A stretch of 64,000 bases of DNA from Xanthostigma xanthostigma (Eukaryota > Arthropoda > Insecta > Raphidioptera > Raphidiidae). The DNA lies in the NCBI GenBank assembly GCA_963575645.1, contig OY754465.1, forward strand, positions 6,634,001 through 6,698,000. Direction: 5' to 3'. Below are positions 55,116-64,000 of this stretch, piece after piece. Under the pieces are notes generated by a model. That model did no database searches, was not told the DNA's origin, and saw only the letters and a list, made by a program, of their open reading frames with translations. How positions within the stretch are numbered: the stretch's first letter is position 1; each line of letters starts with the position of its first letter. A program made the translations under genes and the position numbers.

Positions 55116-55370
55116 TAAATATAATGCCTTCATTATAAAAGTACAACTTTTTTTTCTCGAATTGATTACGTCATTGTAATAATTTTTAAAGGTGCAAATA
55201 ATGTTGATGGTCATATTAATATATCGTCGTTGGTTCTGTAATAGCTCTTATGTGCATAGTTGGCAGATTTTACGCTTTTTAGATGAAAAGATTCAGGAAA
55301 CGGAGCTCTACACTAGTAATACCTCCAAATTAATTTTACAGTAACCAACAAGGGGAAGTAACTCTTATGT

Positions 55371-56085
55371 AATAATAATAATAATAATAAGCTTTTATTT
55401 TAAGAAACTGTAAAGTACAGTGTTAAAAATGTCAAGTGAATGAACATTACAGTAAATATTCATTTAAATTATAAAAAGCGTTTTCCAGCAAATAAATTTT
55501 CAGAGAATTTTTGAAATGTTTTACATCTGTAGCTAATTTTATATGTACAGGCAGTTTATTAAAAATAGTTACCCCTAGATGGGCTGGGGATCTTTTGCTC
55601 AAATTTAAGCGACTATAAGGAACTCTTAGAGTGCTTTTTTGGCGTGTATTGATGTTGTGAATATCAGAACCTAGTTCATATTTATCTTTATTTGTAAAAG
55701 TATATAAAGCTAATTCAAAAATGTAAGATGATATTAAGGTAAATATTTTGAATTTTTTGAAAAGTTCCCTACAGGAGCTAGACTGTGTCACCCCGCCAAT
55801 ACATCTAATAATCCTCTTCTGTGAAATAAAAACATTGGAAGCGAAAGTCGAAGAGCCCCAGAAACAGACTCCGTAGTTCAGCCTCGAATGTACCTGCGCA
55901 TAATACAGGCAAATCAATTGTTGCTGATCCAAGATATCTCTCAGATTCCTAAACAGATAATATATAGAATTCAATCTACCAGTCAAAGTTTCACAATGAA
56001 ACTTCCAATTTAGGTTTGCATCAATATGCAAACCTAAAAACTTAGTATATTGAACTCTAGATATATCCTTATTATTAATCTTATT
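55371..56085 (-). mobile_element. 5'-truncated LINE (jockey/CR1-type) with (TTA)n tail
   Basis: ORF2 C-terminal coding on the minus strand, a ~50-base 3' UTR containing AAAATAAAAGC (polyadenylation-like), then TTA repeats at about 55371-55395. Upstream coding is open to about 56085 (NKDISRVQYTKFLGLHIDAN) before a stop, so the copy is truncated or frameshifted there. The same (TTA)n end occurs on the LINE at 50721 and on the SINE family. Confidence 0.75.
55447..56031 (-). pseudogene. Reverse transcriptase, C-terminal ~200 residues
   Basis: The frame has HIDANLNWKFHCETL (after LG in the next upstream codons), IYYLFRNLRDIL, YYAQVHSRLNYGVCFWGSST, QKRIIRCIGGVTQSSSCREL, FKKFKIFTL, NTRQKSTLRVPYSRL and FNKLPVHIK. 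These blocks, in this order, form the thumb and C-terminal part of jockey/CR1-like non-LTR retrotransposon polymerases, after the YADD catalytic region (absent here). It ends naturally with NLNEYLL-stop. The frame is clean over 194 codons, so the insertion is fairly young, but the copy cannot make an active enzyme. Confidence 0.85.
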
Positions 56086-56345
56086 ATCTTATTATTAGTG
56101 AAAAGTTGTATCAAATAATTCCTCCCATGTGCCATTAAATCCGAAATTAACTTTAAATATTTTTTAAGAAAATACTTCGTCTTAATTAAACATGTATAGT
56201 GAAGATAAGTATGAATTAATAATATACCTCTGAAATTGCTAGTTCTTACCATTCATTGCTGAAATAACCATTTTTTGGCCTTTCCTGCAAATTTTATTTT
56301 TTGCACATAAGATGTATTACAGAACCAACGACGATATGCTAATTA

Positions 56346-57069
56346 AATTAATTATTGGTACGCCCATGGTTTTAGATAGCATTAGCAATAATCCTGGTTT
56401 TGTGCCGCAGCACAATATTATGTTCCATGAACATGACATGTGAATGTTGGAATATTTAATGGGTTCCTTTTGATAACGCAGTTAAGATGATTGCATGGTA
56501 TTCAAATACGATAGACGTATTTGCATGACTCGTAAATAAATTATTGTGCCTATTTTAAGCAAACTTTAAAATTTTATTCAACTCATGCGCGTTATTCATG
56601 TTTTATCATGCCTAAAAACCAAACCCTAAATATCCATTTACCGACTGGTGACAATTACTTGTCATAACTCAATGAAGATTCCTACTAGCTCGGGCATTGT
56701 GGAGTAATGAAAATAAACGTAACTATTTTCTGAGTCGTAACGAAATAGTAGGTAACAACAATTCCGTTGTTACCCATTGAGGCTAAAATTGAGAGGCCGA
56801 ATGTTTTCGACATGGAGTTTATTCATAACCGGCTAACCTCAAACCAAAACATTGAATCGTGCTGTTTGGCGCTGTTAGTATTGACAGTTTTTTTATAAAG
56901 AAATAAGTAGATATTTACAACATCTCATTATAATTAAAACATTAATAACGCGCAATTGTTGAATAAAATTATCTATGGGCGCAACTTGTAGGCTAAGTCA
57001 TGACCTGTCAGCGCGATGAATGACTTAGACTACTAGTTACGCCAATAACTATTTATCTACTAGAAAATA
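56346..57069. other. One small hairpin, otherwise unrecognised
   Basis: ATCTATGGGCGCAACTTGTA, then GGCTAAGTCAT (56970-57002) pairs imperfectly with ATGACTTAGACTACTAGTTA near 57019-57048. Nothing else recognised. Confidence 0.4.
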
Positions 57070-57432
57070 CAGGCCGAGTCATTTTAATCTTCTTTTCAGG
57101 GAAGGCTAAAATCGAAAAAAAGGTTCAGGGAAAAGTTGATTGGTTATCCACGGTCCAAAATTTGAATTTCCAAATTTTATAATTTTTTTACTGCCGAATC
57201 GTAGATTTTTTTGTAAAATCGCAAGAAACAAATAGTTCTTGGAATTTTCCAAAGAATTAATTCCAATGTTAACTTTCTGTTGTTTCGATGTGTCAATCGT
57301 TAGAATAAATTTTAAGTAACCATGGCATCTGATGTCCCCCTTTGAACTAATCAGCTTTTTCCTGAACCATTTTTCGATTTTAACCTACTCTGAAAACATA
57401 ATCCCATTCAAAGATTAAAATGACTCAGCCTG
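57070..57432. mobile_element. 363-bp TIR element (CAGGCCGAGTCATTTTAATC)
   Basis: Ends CAGGCCGAGTCATTTTAATC and its near complement GATTAAAATGACTCAGCCTG, both flanked by TA. Further inner similarity: TAAAATCGAAAAA and GGTTCAGG. Fits a Tc1/mariner-type MITE. Confidence 0.75.
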
Positions 57433-57689
57433 TATATTCTCTGAAATAGCAAATATGTTGGTTATCGTTATTCTGAATGACTGCTACCGGTCATTTAATT
57501 TTATGAAAATAAAATTAAAAAGTATATAGAATACGTCAAAATTGTACTCTCTTTGTTATCTTTTGAACAAATTTTTATTTAAAATGTTTTGTGGAAAAAA
57601 TTAACAAATATTAAAAACAATATCTGAGAGAATCTTCATTTGGTCGTGTTTTTATCAAATAAAATATTAAAATTATAGAGTGCGAATTT

Positions 57690-57912
57690 TGTGAATTTGC
57701 GTGTATGCGGAGGATACTCTCTAAAACCACTGCACCTATCTGAAAGATTCTTTCAATACAATTTAGAATGACCCTTCTGGATGGACACAGGCTACATATT
57801 ATCGCGTTAAAATAAAAGCGCTTTTGGTGGAGACCAATTTTGCAACGTAAGTCGACGAAAAAACGGCGGCTATCTACAAATTCGGGCGAAGCTAGACCGG
57901 GTTGCTAGTATA
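57690..57912 (+). repeat. Interspersed retroposon-like repeat
   Basis: GGAGGATACTCTCTAAAACC, CTTCTGGATGGACACAGGCT, CGCGTTAAAATAAAAGCG, TGGAGACCAATTTTGCAACG, then CGGGCGAAGCTAGACCGGGT and TGCTAGT. Same family as 9430-9603 but complete at the 3' end. Confidence 0.6.
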
Positions 57913-58506
57913 AGACAACAAATCTTTTCGATACTACATAAATTTTATGTAAACAAATAGGTACACACTGACTTCAGTTAAGTCGCACTGTTAATACAGT
58001 GTACTCTTTATAACGAAACTCAAGGGATCGAGCATTTTTTATCGTTATAGAGAGTTACCGTTATATGGAGTGAAGAAAGAAAAACAACCAAATTAACAAT
58101 AATCTTCAATGTACTGTATAATCTCTTTATAACGAATTTTAAGGGACCGAACATTTTTTTCGTTATAAAGATTTTTCGTTATATGGAGGGAAGAAAGAAA
58201 AATAACCAATTTTCACAAAATTAATTTATTCCAAACACATATACAAACACATATACCTATAGTTTGGCGTCATCAAGTGCTTGTTGAATAGATGGTGATG
58301 GTTCAGAATGGTCCTCTTTATGTCTGTAAACATTTGCTGACGCCTAAATATGAACATCCCAACTAGCAAAGTTGCTCTGTAATTTTAAAATTAAAGAACG
58401 GTTCTGTTTTTTTAATGTTGTATTACTGTCGTCCAAAAGCTATTTTGTTCTGTTGCTGTCACCAAGATGAGTATTTTATCATCGGCAGCTAAATTGTTTT
58501 ATAAAA

Positions 58507-59609
58507 TAGTACTAAGAATGTTCTTAGAACAAAATTATAAAATATTAAAGAGAGTTAGATTTTTACTGTTCAGTAAACGTTTATACAACAATTCTTATGC
58601 AACATTTTTGCTGTCGAAACAAAATTGTTTTATAGTGGCTATATAAAGGCAACCACTAGGATCATTTGGTTACTTTAGAAACAATTATAAAATACTTTTT
58701 TAAAAGCTGAGCTGAACAATAATAAAATAGTTTTGTAATGCCGTTTTCTGTCACAGTATTGCTGCACAGAACATTATTTAATGCGCCAATAGCCTTTATC
58801 CGAATATTTTATAATAGAATCATGCAAAGCCATTATACAACACTTATCGAATAGTTATAACTCAAAAAAATACTTTTTAGAACGAAAATGTTTCCATCAA
58901 TATTTTTATAAAAGAAAACTATTCAAGTAAGGTTCGCCTTATTGATTTATTTTATCAGTTCTGCGGTTTTTCATCTAAAAGATCGGTATCGTAGACTGCA
59001 GGCTCTTCTGGAGGTTTATTTTTTAAAATTATGCCACTGTTATTATTAGTTACTGTTTCATGGCCATTATTACTCAACATTGCATAGTATTTGCTGACCT
59101 TTCTGCGAAAAGCTCCACTTCTTTTTACTTCTTTCCACTTGATTAACATTCTGACAACCGCAGAACTGATAAAATAAATCAATAAGGCGAACCTTACTTG
59201 AATAGTTTTGTTTTATAAAAATATTGATGGAAACATTTTCGTTCTAAAAAGTATTTTTTTGAGTTATAACTATTTGATAAGTATTGTATAATGGCTTTGC
59301 ATGATTCTATTATAAAATATTTGGATAAAGGCTATTGGCGCATTAAATAATGTTCTGTGCAGCAATACTGTGACGGAAAAAAGCATTACAAAACTATTTT
59401 ATTATTGTTCAGCTCAGCTTTTAAAAAAGTATTTTATAATTGTTTCTAAAGTAACCAAATGATCCTAGTGGTTGCCTTTATATAGCCACTATAAAACAAT
59501 TTTGTTTCGACAGCAAAAATGTTGCATAAGAATTGTTGTATAAACGTTTACTGAACAGTAAAAATCTAACTCTCTTTAATATTTTATAATTTTGTTCTAA
59601 GTACTATTT
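58507..59609. repeat. ~455-bp near-perfect inverted arms with 187-bp loop
   Basis: Shared landmarks: AACAAAATTATAAAATATTA, TTGCTGTCGAAACAAAATTG, CACTAGGATCATTTGGTTAC, AGCTGAGCTGAACAATAATA, TGTTTCCATCAATATTTTTA and TTATTTTATCAGTTCTGCGG. Differences between the arms are few. The loop is 58969-59155. Confidence 0.85.
58955..59182 (-). CDS. 75-residue basic/acidic ORF in the loop, unassigned
   Basis: The frame from the loop reads VRMLIKWKEVKRSGAFRRKV, then SKYYAMLSNN, and ends with an acidic PPEEPAVYDTDLLDEKPQN. A basic KRSGAFRRK patch near the N-terminus recalls DNA-binding starts of some transposases, but I cannot assign a family. Both ends run into the inverted arms, so start and stop may be accidental. 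It could be a residual transposase exon of the surrounding element. Confidence 0.3.
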   Translation of the reverse strand: MIYFISSAVVRMLIKWKEVKRSGAFRRKVSKYYAMLSNNGHETVTNNNSGIILKNKPPEEPAVYDTDLLDEKPQN

Positions 59610-60952
59610 TCCTACAAGATAAATACTTATATTCTAACAGATTAATTATATTATGAAATAACTTTGTTGTTCCATTAAGTACGCCCCAGTAGAGATAAAT
59701 AATTTAATACAAAATGTATGTTTTATAAAAATGACATATAGAGCATATCTATTTTATAATGATCACCGCCTAGATAAATATGTTTTATAAAGCGCAGCCA
59801 TTTTTTGGAGGTAATGTTGACAATGTATTCTCCGACATTTTTGGAATTTGCAAACAACAGACGATTTTTTTTATCAATTGCCTGTTTTAGCTAACAAAAA
59901 TTTAATTCTGATACTTTTTTTTGTAATTATATACACATTTAATGAAAAAAAATAAAAAAAATATTTATTTATATTCACTATTTATTATTTTAATATAAGA
60001 AATATTTAATATTTTTATGGCGCTTCAAAATTTTAGCACATATACCCTATATATTGCACATAAAAATTTTCGTCGCATGTCAAATTCACCTTTCTACTGG
60101 CCAAATTAGATATATTTGTCTAGTTATAATTTATATGTAATGTAACAAATATTCAGACATGGAAGACATAATGTTAATGCGTTTTTATTAGAGTTCCCTC
60201 GAAAGCAATTTAGAACATTATTTGTATTTAGTTCCATTATTGTGGTATCGCAACAAAATTGTTGCATAGAAGAAATAAAATCATGCTGATAGAAATATTA
60301 TATAATGGTTCGATTAATATTTTATAAAGGTCTTAAAAATAAGACACAATTCAGTTGTATAACTGTTTTCTAAAAAAGTATTTTATAATTATTTTATATA
60401 ACTTTTATTAAGATTTTATATACGTTTATAAAACTATTATATAATAGCTTTCGTAGTCAATATACAACAAATTATAGAGCTAATTTATTTTATAAAGTGT
60501 GCCCATTTTGATTCTATAGATGTTTTGTAAACATTGTTAAAATGTTTATATCAACATTCTTGTTTTATAAAAAATGTTGTATAAACGTTCTTGCAACAGT
60601 TATAAAATATCAAATTGTTACTTGGGATATTATTTCTTCGTAATAGAGAATGGCTGTTGCGTTATAAAGAGGGTATTAATGTATAGGTTTTAAGGTAAAC
60701 CAACCAAATCGTAAAAATTTCGACGTTATAGGGAGTTTTTCGTTATAACGAAGGACGTTGTAAAGAGTTTACACTGTATTTTGAAAATTTACTTCTTATT
60801 TTAATTTCTTAAATGTGGTGTTCCAGTTGCTATAATACTTAGTATACGAGGTTTGATTAATTACGTAATAAATATAAAAGTTAAACCATCATCAAGAAAT
60901 ACTCTAGAAAATTATTCAATTACAAAAAAATTTCAAATATTTGTTAATAGAA

Positions 60953-61360
60953 ATAATATAATAATAACGCGTTTAAGGTCAGTTTCTCGACTTTATGTCA
61001 TAACAGACGTCATTCGCACCATTACTATTTTCCATCTATCACACTTCCCGTTATTTTCTACATTTTCCAACTTCAACTTATTTAATAGCAATGGGCGAAT
61101 GAAGGAATTTTAGGACATTCGGAAAAAGTAGGCAAATTTTGAGCACAGGAATTTGACAGGTAATCGGCCATGGCCTTGAATAAGGAACCATCTCGATATT
61201 TATCTGGAATTATTGAGGGAAACCACGGAAAACCTCAACAAGATGGCCGGTACAGGAATTACCGTTTCTCGACGTGAGGCAACAGAAAAAGTCCCAGCCA
61301 CATCTGCACCCGCCGTAATGCGAGTCTAGTGCTCTCACCACTACGCCTCACCGCTCAGTT
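60953..61360 (-). mobile_element. SINE copy, minus orientation
   Basis: The tail AATAATATAATAATAACGCG lies at 60953-60972; the head ends CTACGCCTCACCGCTC. The B-box region has a deletion (CCCGCCGTAATGCGAGTC), removing GGTTCGAA, so this copy should not be transcribed by polymerase III. Confidence 0.8.
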
Positions 61361-61439
61361 CAAATATTTAATTAACAAAACACTATAGCAAAGAAAGTTT
61401 TGTCCAGGTTCAAAATATGCCAGTAAGAACTCTTCCAAT

Positions 61440-62060
61440 CATTTTCATATTTATTTTGACGTGATAACGTCATATAAATTGATGGTACGTTCCGAAAAGT
61501 GTAACGTTCCGAAAAGTGTAACGTTCCCAAAAGTGTAACGTTCCGAAAAGTGTAACGTTCCGAAAAGTGTAACGTTCCGCCTGAGCGTGCAAGCGATAAC
61601 GTCTTATAAATTGATGAAACACCGGCTGCATGCACGAAAAAGTGTAACGTTCCGAAAAGTGTAACGTTCCGCCTGAGCGTGCAAGCGAGAGCGCTATATA
61701 AGCGATAGAGAGGCACGATCTGCCCAAGCGTCGGCTTGTACGAAGCTCCGCCCACCTAGATGGATGTCATTATCTGTAGCATGACGTGTTGAATACGAGA
61801 CAACGTGTTTTGTGTTTATTGACGTGATAACGTCTTATAAATTGATGAAACACCAGTTGCACGCACGAAAAAGTGTAACGTTCCGCCTGACCCTGTGCGT
61901 GCAAGCGAGAGCGCAGTATAAGCGATAGAGAGTCGGTAAAAATATAGTTTGACAGCTACTAAAATTTAGGTTATGTATTATTAAATATGATATTCGAGCG
62001 GAATACGTTATCACGTAAAACTATCGTCCGTAAACCGACTTTACAGACAACCAATTTTTT
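61440..62060 (+). mobile_element. ACGTTATCACGT-family cluster with promoter-like repeats
   Basis: Three starts of the type GACGTGATAACGTCTTATAA (61459, 61596 partial, 61820) each precede ACGAAAAAGTGTAACG-type sequence, CGTGCAAGCGA and a TATAAGCGATAGAGAG box. The last copy runs on to CGTTATCACGTAAAACTATC and AAACCGACTTTACAGACAAC at 62060. So the left half has been repeated in tandem before one full 3' end. Confidence 0.65.
61487..61578 (+). repeat. 17-bp tandem repeat (ACGTTCCGAAAAGTGTA)
   Basis: Starts at 61487, 61504, 61521, 61538, 61555 and 61572, with one CCAAAA variant. Two more units are at 61647 and 61664. The minus-strand frames that contain HFSERYTFRNVT repeats are produced by this array and are not proteins. 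Confidence 0.9.
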
Positions 62061-62561
62061 TTGTAACTTCTCAGGCAAAACAATATTTCTCATTCATGTT
62101 GATTGAAGTTTTCATGTCTGTGGCTGTTTATTCAATGCATTGACATTATCGGCTCAAACAGAATTAGAATGTGATTTATTACAGCAATTTTGATAGCAAT
62201 GTCCATTGTTCCAGTTTATGCATATTTGGTGGATATCGTTGAACCATCGACAACAAATGCACCAGACGAATGTAGTGATAATAATTGAAAATAAATGCCA
62301 TTATTGACACGCAAACCATTGAACTGAGATTAGTAAAGCAATTTCAACTGTCCAATTATTTCATTAATAATTTTATCGGTATTATTTTTCATCAAATATT
62401 TCATACTTTTAATCTATTCACATTTAAATAATTGATTTTTAAAAAAAACTTTTAATTTTAAGTGTGTTATTTATTTCTCAAAAATGGGAATTTATTTTAT
62501 TGAATGAATGTATGAATAAATTTGGGGTTATGGCTTAATAGCCCGTTATAATTCAATTAAA
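62061..62561. other. No feature recognised
   Basis: Nothing supported apart from the end of the neighbouring repeat. Confidence 0.4.
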
Positions 62562-63000
62562 CATCGGTGAGAGCACTAGAGGAGGTACCGGGTTCGAATC
62601 CCAGCAGGTACAAATGTGGCTGGGATTTTTTCCTACTGCCTCTCCTTGAGAAAACCTCAACAAGATGGCCGGTACAGCAATTACTTCCTGTACCGGTCGT
62701 CTTGTTGAGGTTTTCCATAATTTCCCTCACTAATTCTAGATAAATATCGAGATGGTTCCTTATTCAAGGCCATGGCCGATTACCTATCAAACTCCTATGC
62801 TCAAAATTTAATCTTATCCTACTTTCCTAAAAATTCCTTCATTCGCCCATTGCTATTAATTAAGTTGAAAATTAAAAATTGTAGAAAATAACGGAAAGTA
62901 TGACAGATGGAAAATAGTAACGGTGTGAATGGCGTCTGTTATGACATAAAGTCGAGAAACGGACGTTAAACGCATTATTATTACTACTATTATTATTATA
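62562..63000 (+). mobile_element. SINE copy with internal inverted duplication
   Basis: The head lacks the first bases (starts ATCGGTGAGAGCACTAGA) but keeps the B box GGTTCGAATCCCAGC. At 62648-62675 the body contains GAAAACCTCAACAAGATGGC in inverted orientation, before the normal TCTTGTTGAGGTTTTC at 62688-62715. The end is GTTAAACGCATTATTATTAC to 63000. Confidence 0.82.
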
Positions 63001-63073
63001 TTCTCGTATTTTGTTATATGTAGCACTAACAAAACGATTTCTGAATGTATTTCAGTTTTAAATTAAAATTATA

Positions 63074-63159
63074 AAGTGTGATAGAAAAAAAAATAGTAAT
63101 GGTGCGAATGGCGTCTGTTATGAGTCTATGACATAAAGTCGAGAAACGGACGTTAAACG

Positions 63160-63196
<37 letters not shown>
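63074..63196 (+). mobile_element. SINE 3' end with long (TTA)n tail
   Basis: AAGTGTGATAGAAAAAAAAA, GGTGCGAATGGCGTCTGTTA, AAAGTCGAGAAACGGACGTT, then about 12 ATT units. Only the last ~120 bases of the family. A CTATGA duplication lies within GAGTCTATGACATAAAG. Confidence 0.8.
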
Positions 63197-64000
63197 TCAC
63201 TTAAATAATAATATATAATTATTGAAGAATACTAATCAGACGTAAATCAAATATTTAAATTGGTGAATATTATAGAAAATATTTGTTAGTTGTGAATATT
63301 AGTGATAAAATATCACACTCCAGGTTTTTTTATTATTTCATTTCAATGAGCTATTTGTATGCAAACAAAAAATTACTTTTTAATCACGCCAAAAAATATA
63401 CGCGTACATAAGTACACTAACCCACTTTTTTATTACAGGGAAGATAATCTTTCCATCGATGTATTTTTTTTTAAATTCAATATATTTCTTTCAACTAACG
63501 TTGACATATAAATACCAGGAAAAGTTCTGTTTGAATTAATGACTAGAGACTTTGTTTTTCTACAATCGAATGTAAAAGAAGTTTCTAAAAATTATAGCAT
63601 GAGAAATTTACATTCGAGAATCTGAACTACAAGTTTTTCGAATTTTAATACTGTTGTGTCCAGAAGAGTTATGTACTGGACCGCCATTTTCGATCAGCCC
63701 TGTGCTTATAGAATATGTAAAATATTTTCACAAACCCTTATCCAATTTTGCGCAAGCGTTTGTCACTCCAATTAATTGATACGCATGTTTCCACATGTCG
63801 AATGACAGTCACAATGGAAATTTGATTTTCACTTCACCCTATTAAAAAGCTTCACAAAAGAAACATGCCAATCGTAAAATCTGTGGCCCCAAAACAAAAC
63901 CCATCATGTCGATTTTTTAGACGACTCTAAAAAAAGGTTGTCTTCGACGTTTATATTTGTATGTTCACGTTATTAGTGTATTTTCCATAAGGCACTTACA
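63197..64000. other. Mostly unrecognised; FB-A end fragment
   Basis: TTGAAGAATACTAATCAGAC at 63222 is a short FB-A end. No other repeat or frame recognised to the window edge. Confidence 0.4.

Larger units (their letters stand above)
55216..56345. repeat. Inverted repeat flanking a LINE insertion
   Basis: ATATCGTCGTTGGTTCTGTA, then ATAGCTCTTATGTGCA at 55222-55258 pairs with TGCACATAAGATGTATTACA and GAACCAACGACGATAT at 56302-56337. The LINE fragment lies between. Possibly a fold-back element into which the LINE inserted. Confidence 0.5.
58358..60626. mobile_element. 2.27-kb inverted-repeat element rich in TTTTATAA motifs
   Basis: Ends CCCAACTAGCAAAGTTGCTC and TATCAAATTGTTACTTGGG, which are weakly inverted (CCCAA-TA-CAA-TT). 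Inside are long inverted arms (58507-58968 and 59156-59609) and a 3' portion of 1 kb. TTTTATAA or TTATAAAA recurs dozens of times across the element but hardly in its flanks. The only frame is the short one in the loop. Class unknown. Confidence 0.65.
57997..60776. mobile_element. Pogo-like element hosting a 2.3-kb insertion
   Basis: TIRs CAGTGTACTCTTTATAACGA and, at the right, AAAGAGTTTACACTG, with TA on both flanks (57995-57996, 60777-60778). The left end is duplicated in tandem (ACAGTGTACTCTTTATAACG at 57996 and ACTGTATAATCTCTTTATAA at 58115). Without the insertion at 58358-60626 it would be about 0.5 kb, a MITE-sized element with several GTTATA.GGAG units. Confidence 0.75.

Noticed and set aside
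61372-61755. Minus-strand frames with repeated SERYTFRNVT peptide
   Set aside because: Produced by the 17-bp tandem array and promoter-like repeats; no homology and no coding context.

Overview
This is a eukaryotic, AT-rich, repeat-saturated window with no complete host gene that I can defend. Reading frames are short and mostly accidental. Many interspersed repeats resemble ones common in moth and butterfly genomes: the AACCGACTTC family, the CCGGTCAAGTGCGA...GGAACCCTAAAA family, the ACGTTATCACGT family and the CACGCTTTATAT family. I therefore infer a lepidopteran insect, probably with a large transposon-rich genome. This rests on remembered repeat families, not on a marker gene.

Layout. 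1-9 kb: fold-back and terminal-inverted-repeat (TIR) elements, a class-II tRNA-like sequence, a tRNA-Ile-like sequence, an LTR-like block, the first long SINE copy and a 71-bp tandem repeat. 9-16 kb: small DNA transposons (including a hAT copy nested in another element), a long TATG microsatellite and a head-to-tail cluster of a ~650-bp repeat (here called E). 16-22 kb: a 1.25-kb TIR element carrying a decayed THAP zinc-finger exon, then a 3.5-kb block bounded by a perfect 124-bp inverted repeat. 22-31 kb: fold-back, hAT and pogo-like elements, then a ~1.7-kb tandem duplication whose LTR-like units carry canonical heat-shock elements. 31-43 kb: hAT, E and mariner-like elements; one mariner copy still encodes a transposase fragment. 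43-52 kb: palindromic elements, a fold-back studded with a CAAAACTAGTTTTG palindrome, RTE-type and jockey/CR1-type LINE fragments. 52-64 kb: a near-perfect 0.67-kb palindrome, one candidate host exon (53629-53778), a hAT element, a LINE reverse-transcriptase fragment, and a pogo-like element that hosts a 2.3-kb inverted-repeat element full of TTTTATAA motifs.

How the parts relate. The recurrent ~425-bp tRNA-derived SINE and two LINE fragments all end in (TTA)n, which suggests that this LINE type mobilises the SINE. Most other elements are non-autonomous DNA transposons: hAT with 8-bp target duplications, pogo/mariner with TA, and large fold-backs of unknown class. The region reads as intergenic or intronic DNA built by nested insertion and local duplication. 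The observations most worth following are the THAP element, the TTTTATAA inverted-repeat element, the ACTAGT-motif fold-back, the heat-shock-element modules and the palindromic retroposon with 13-15-bp target duplications.
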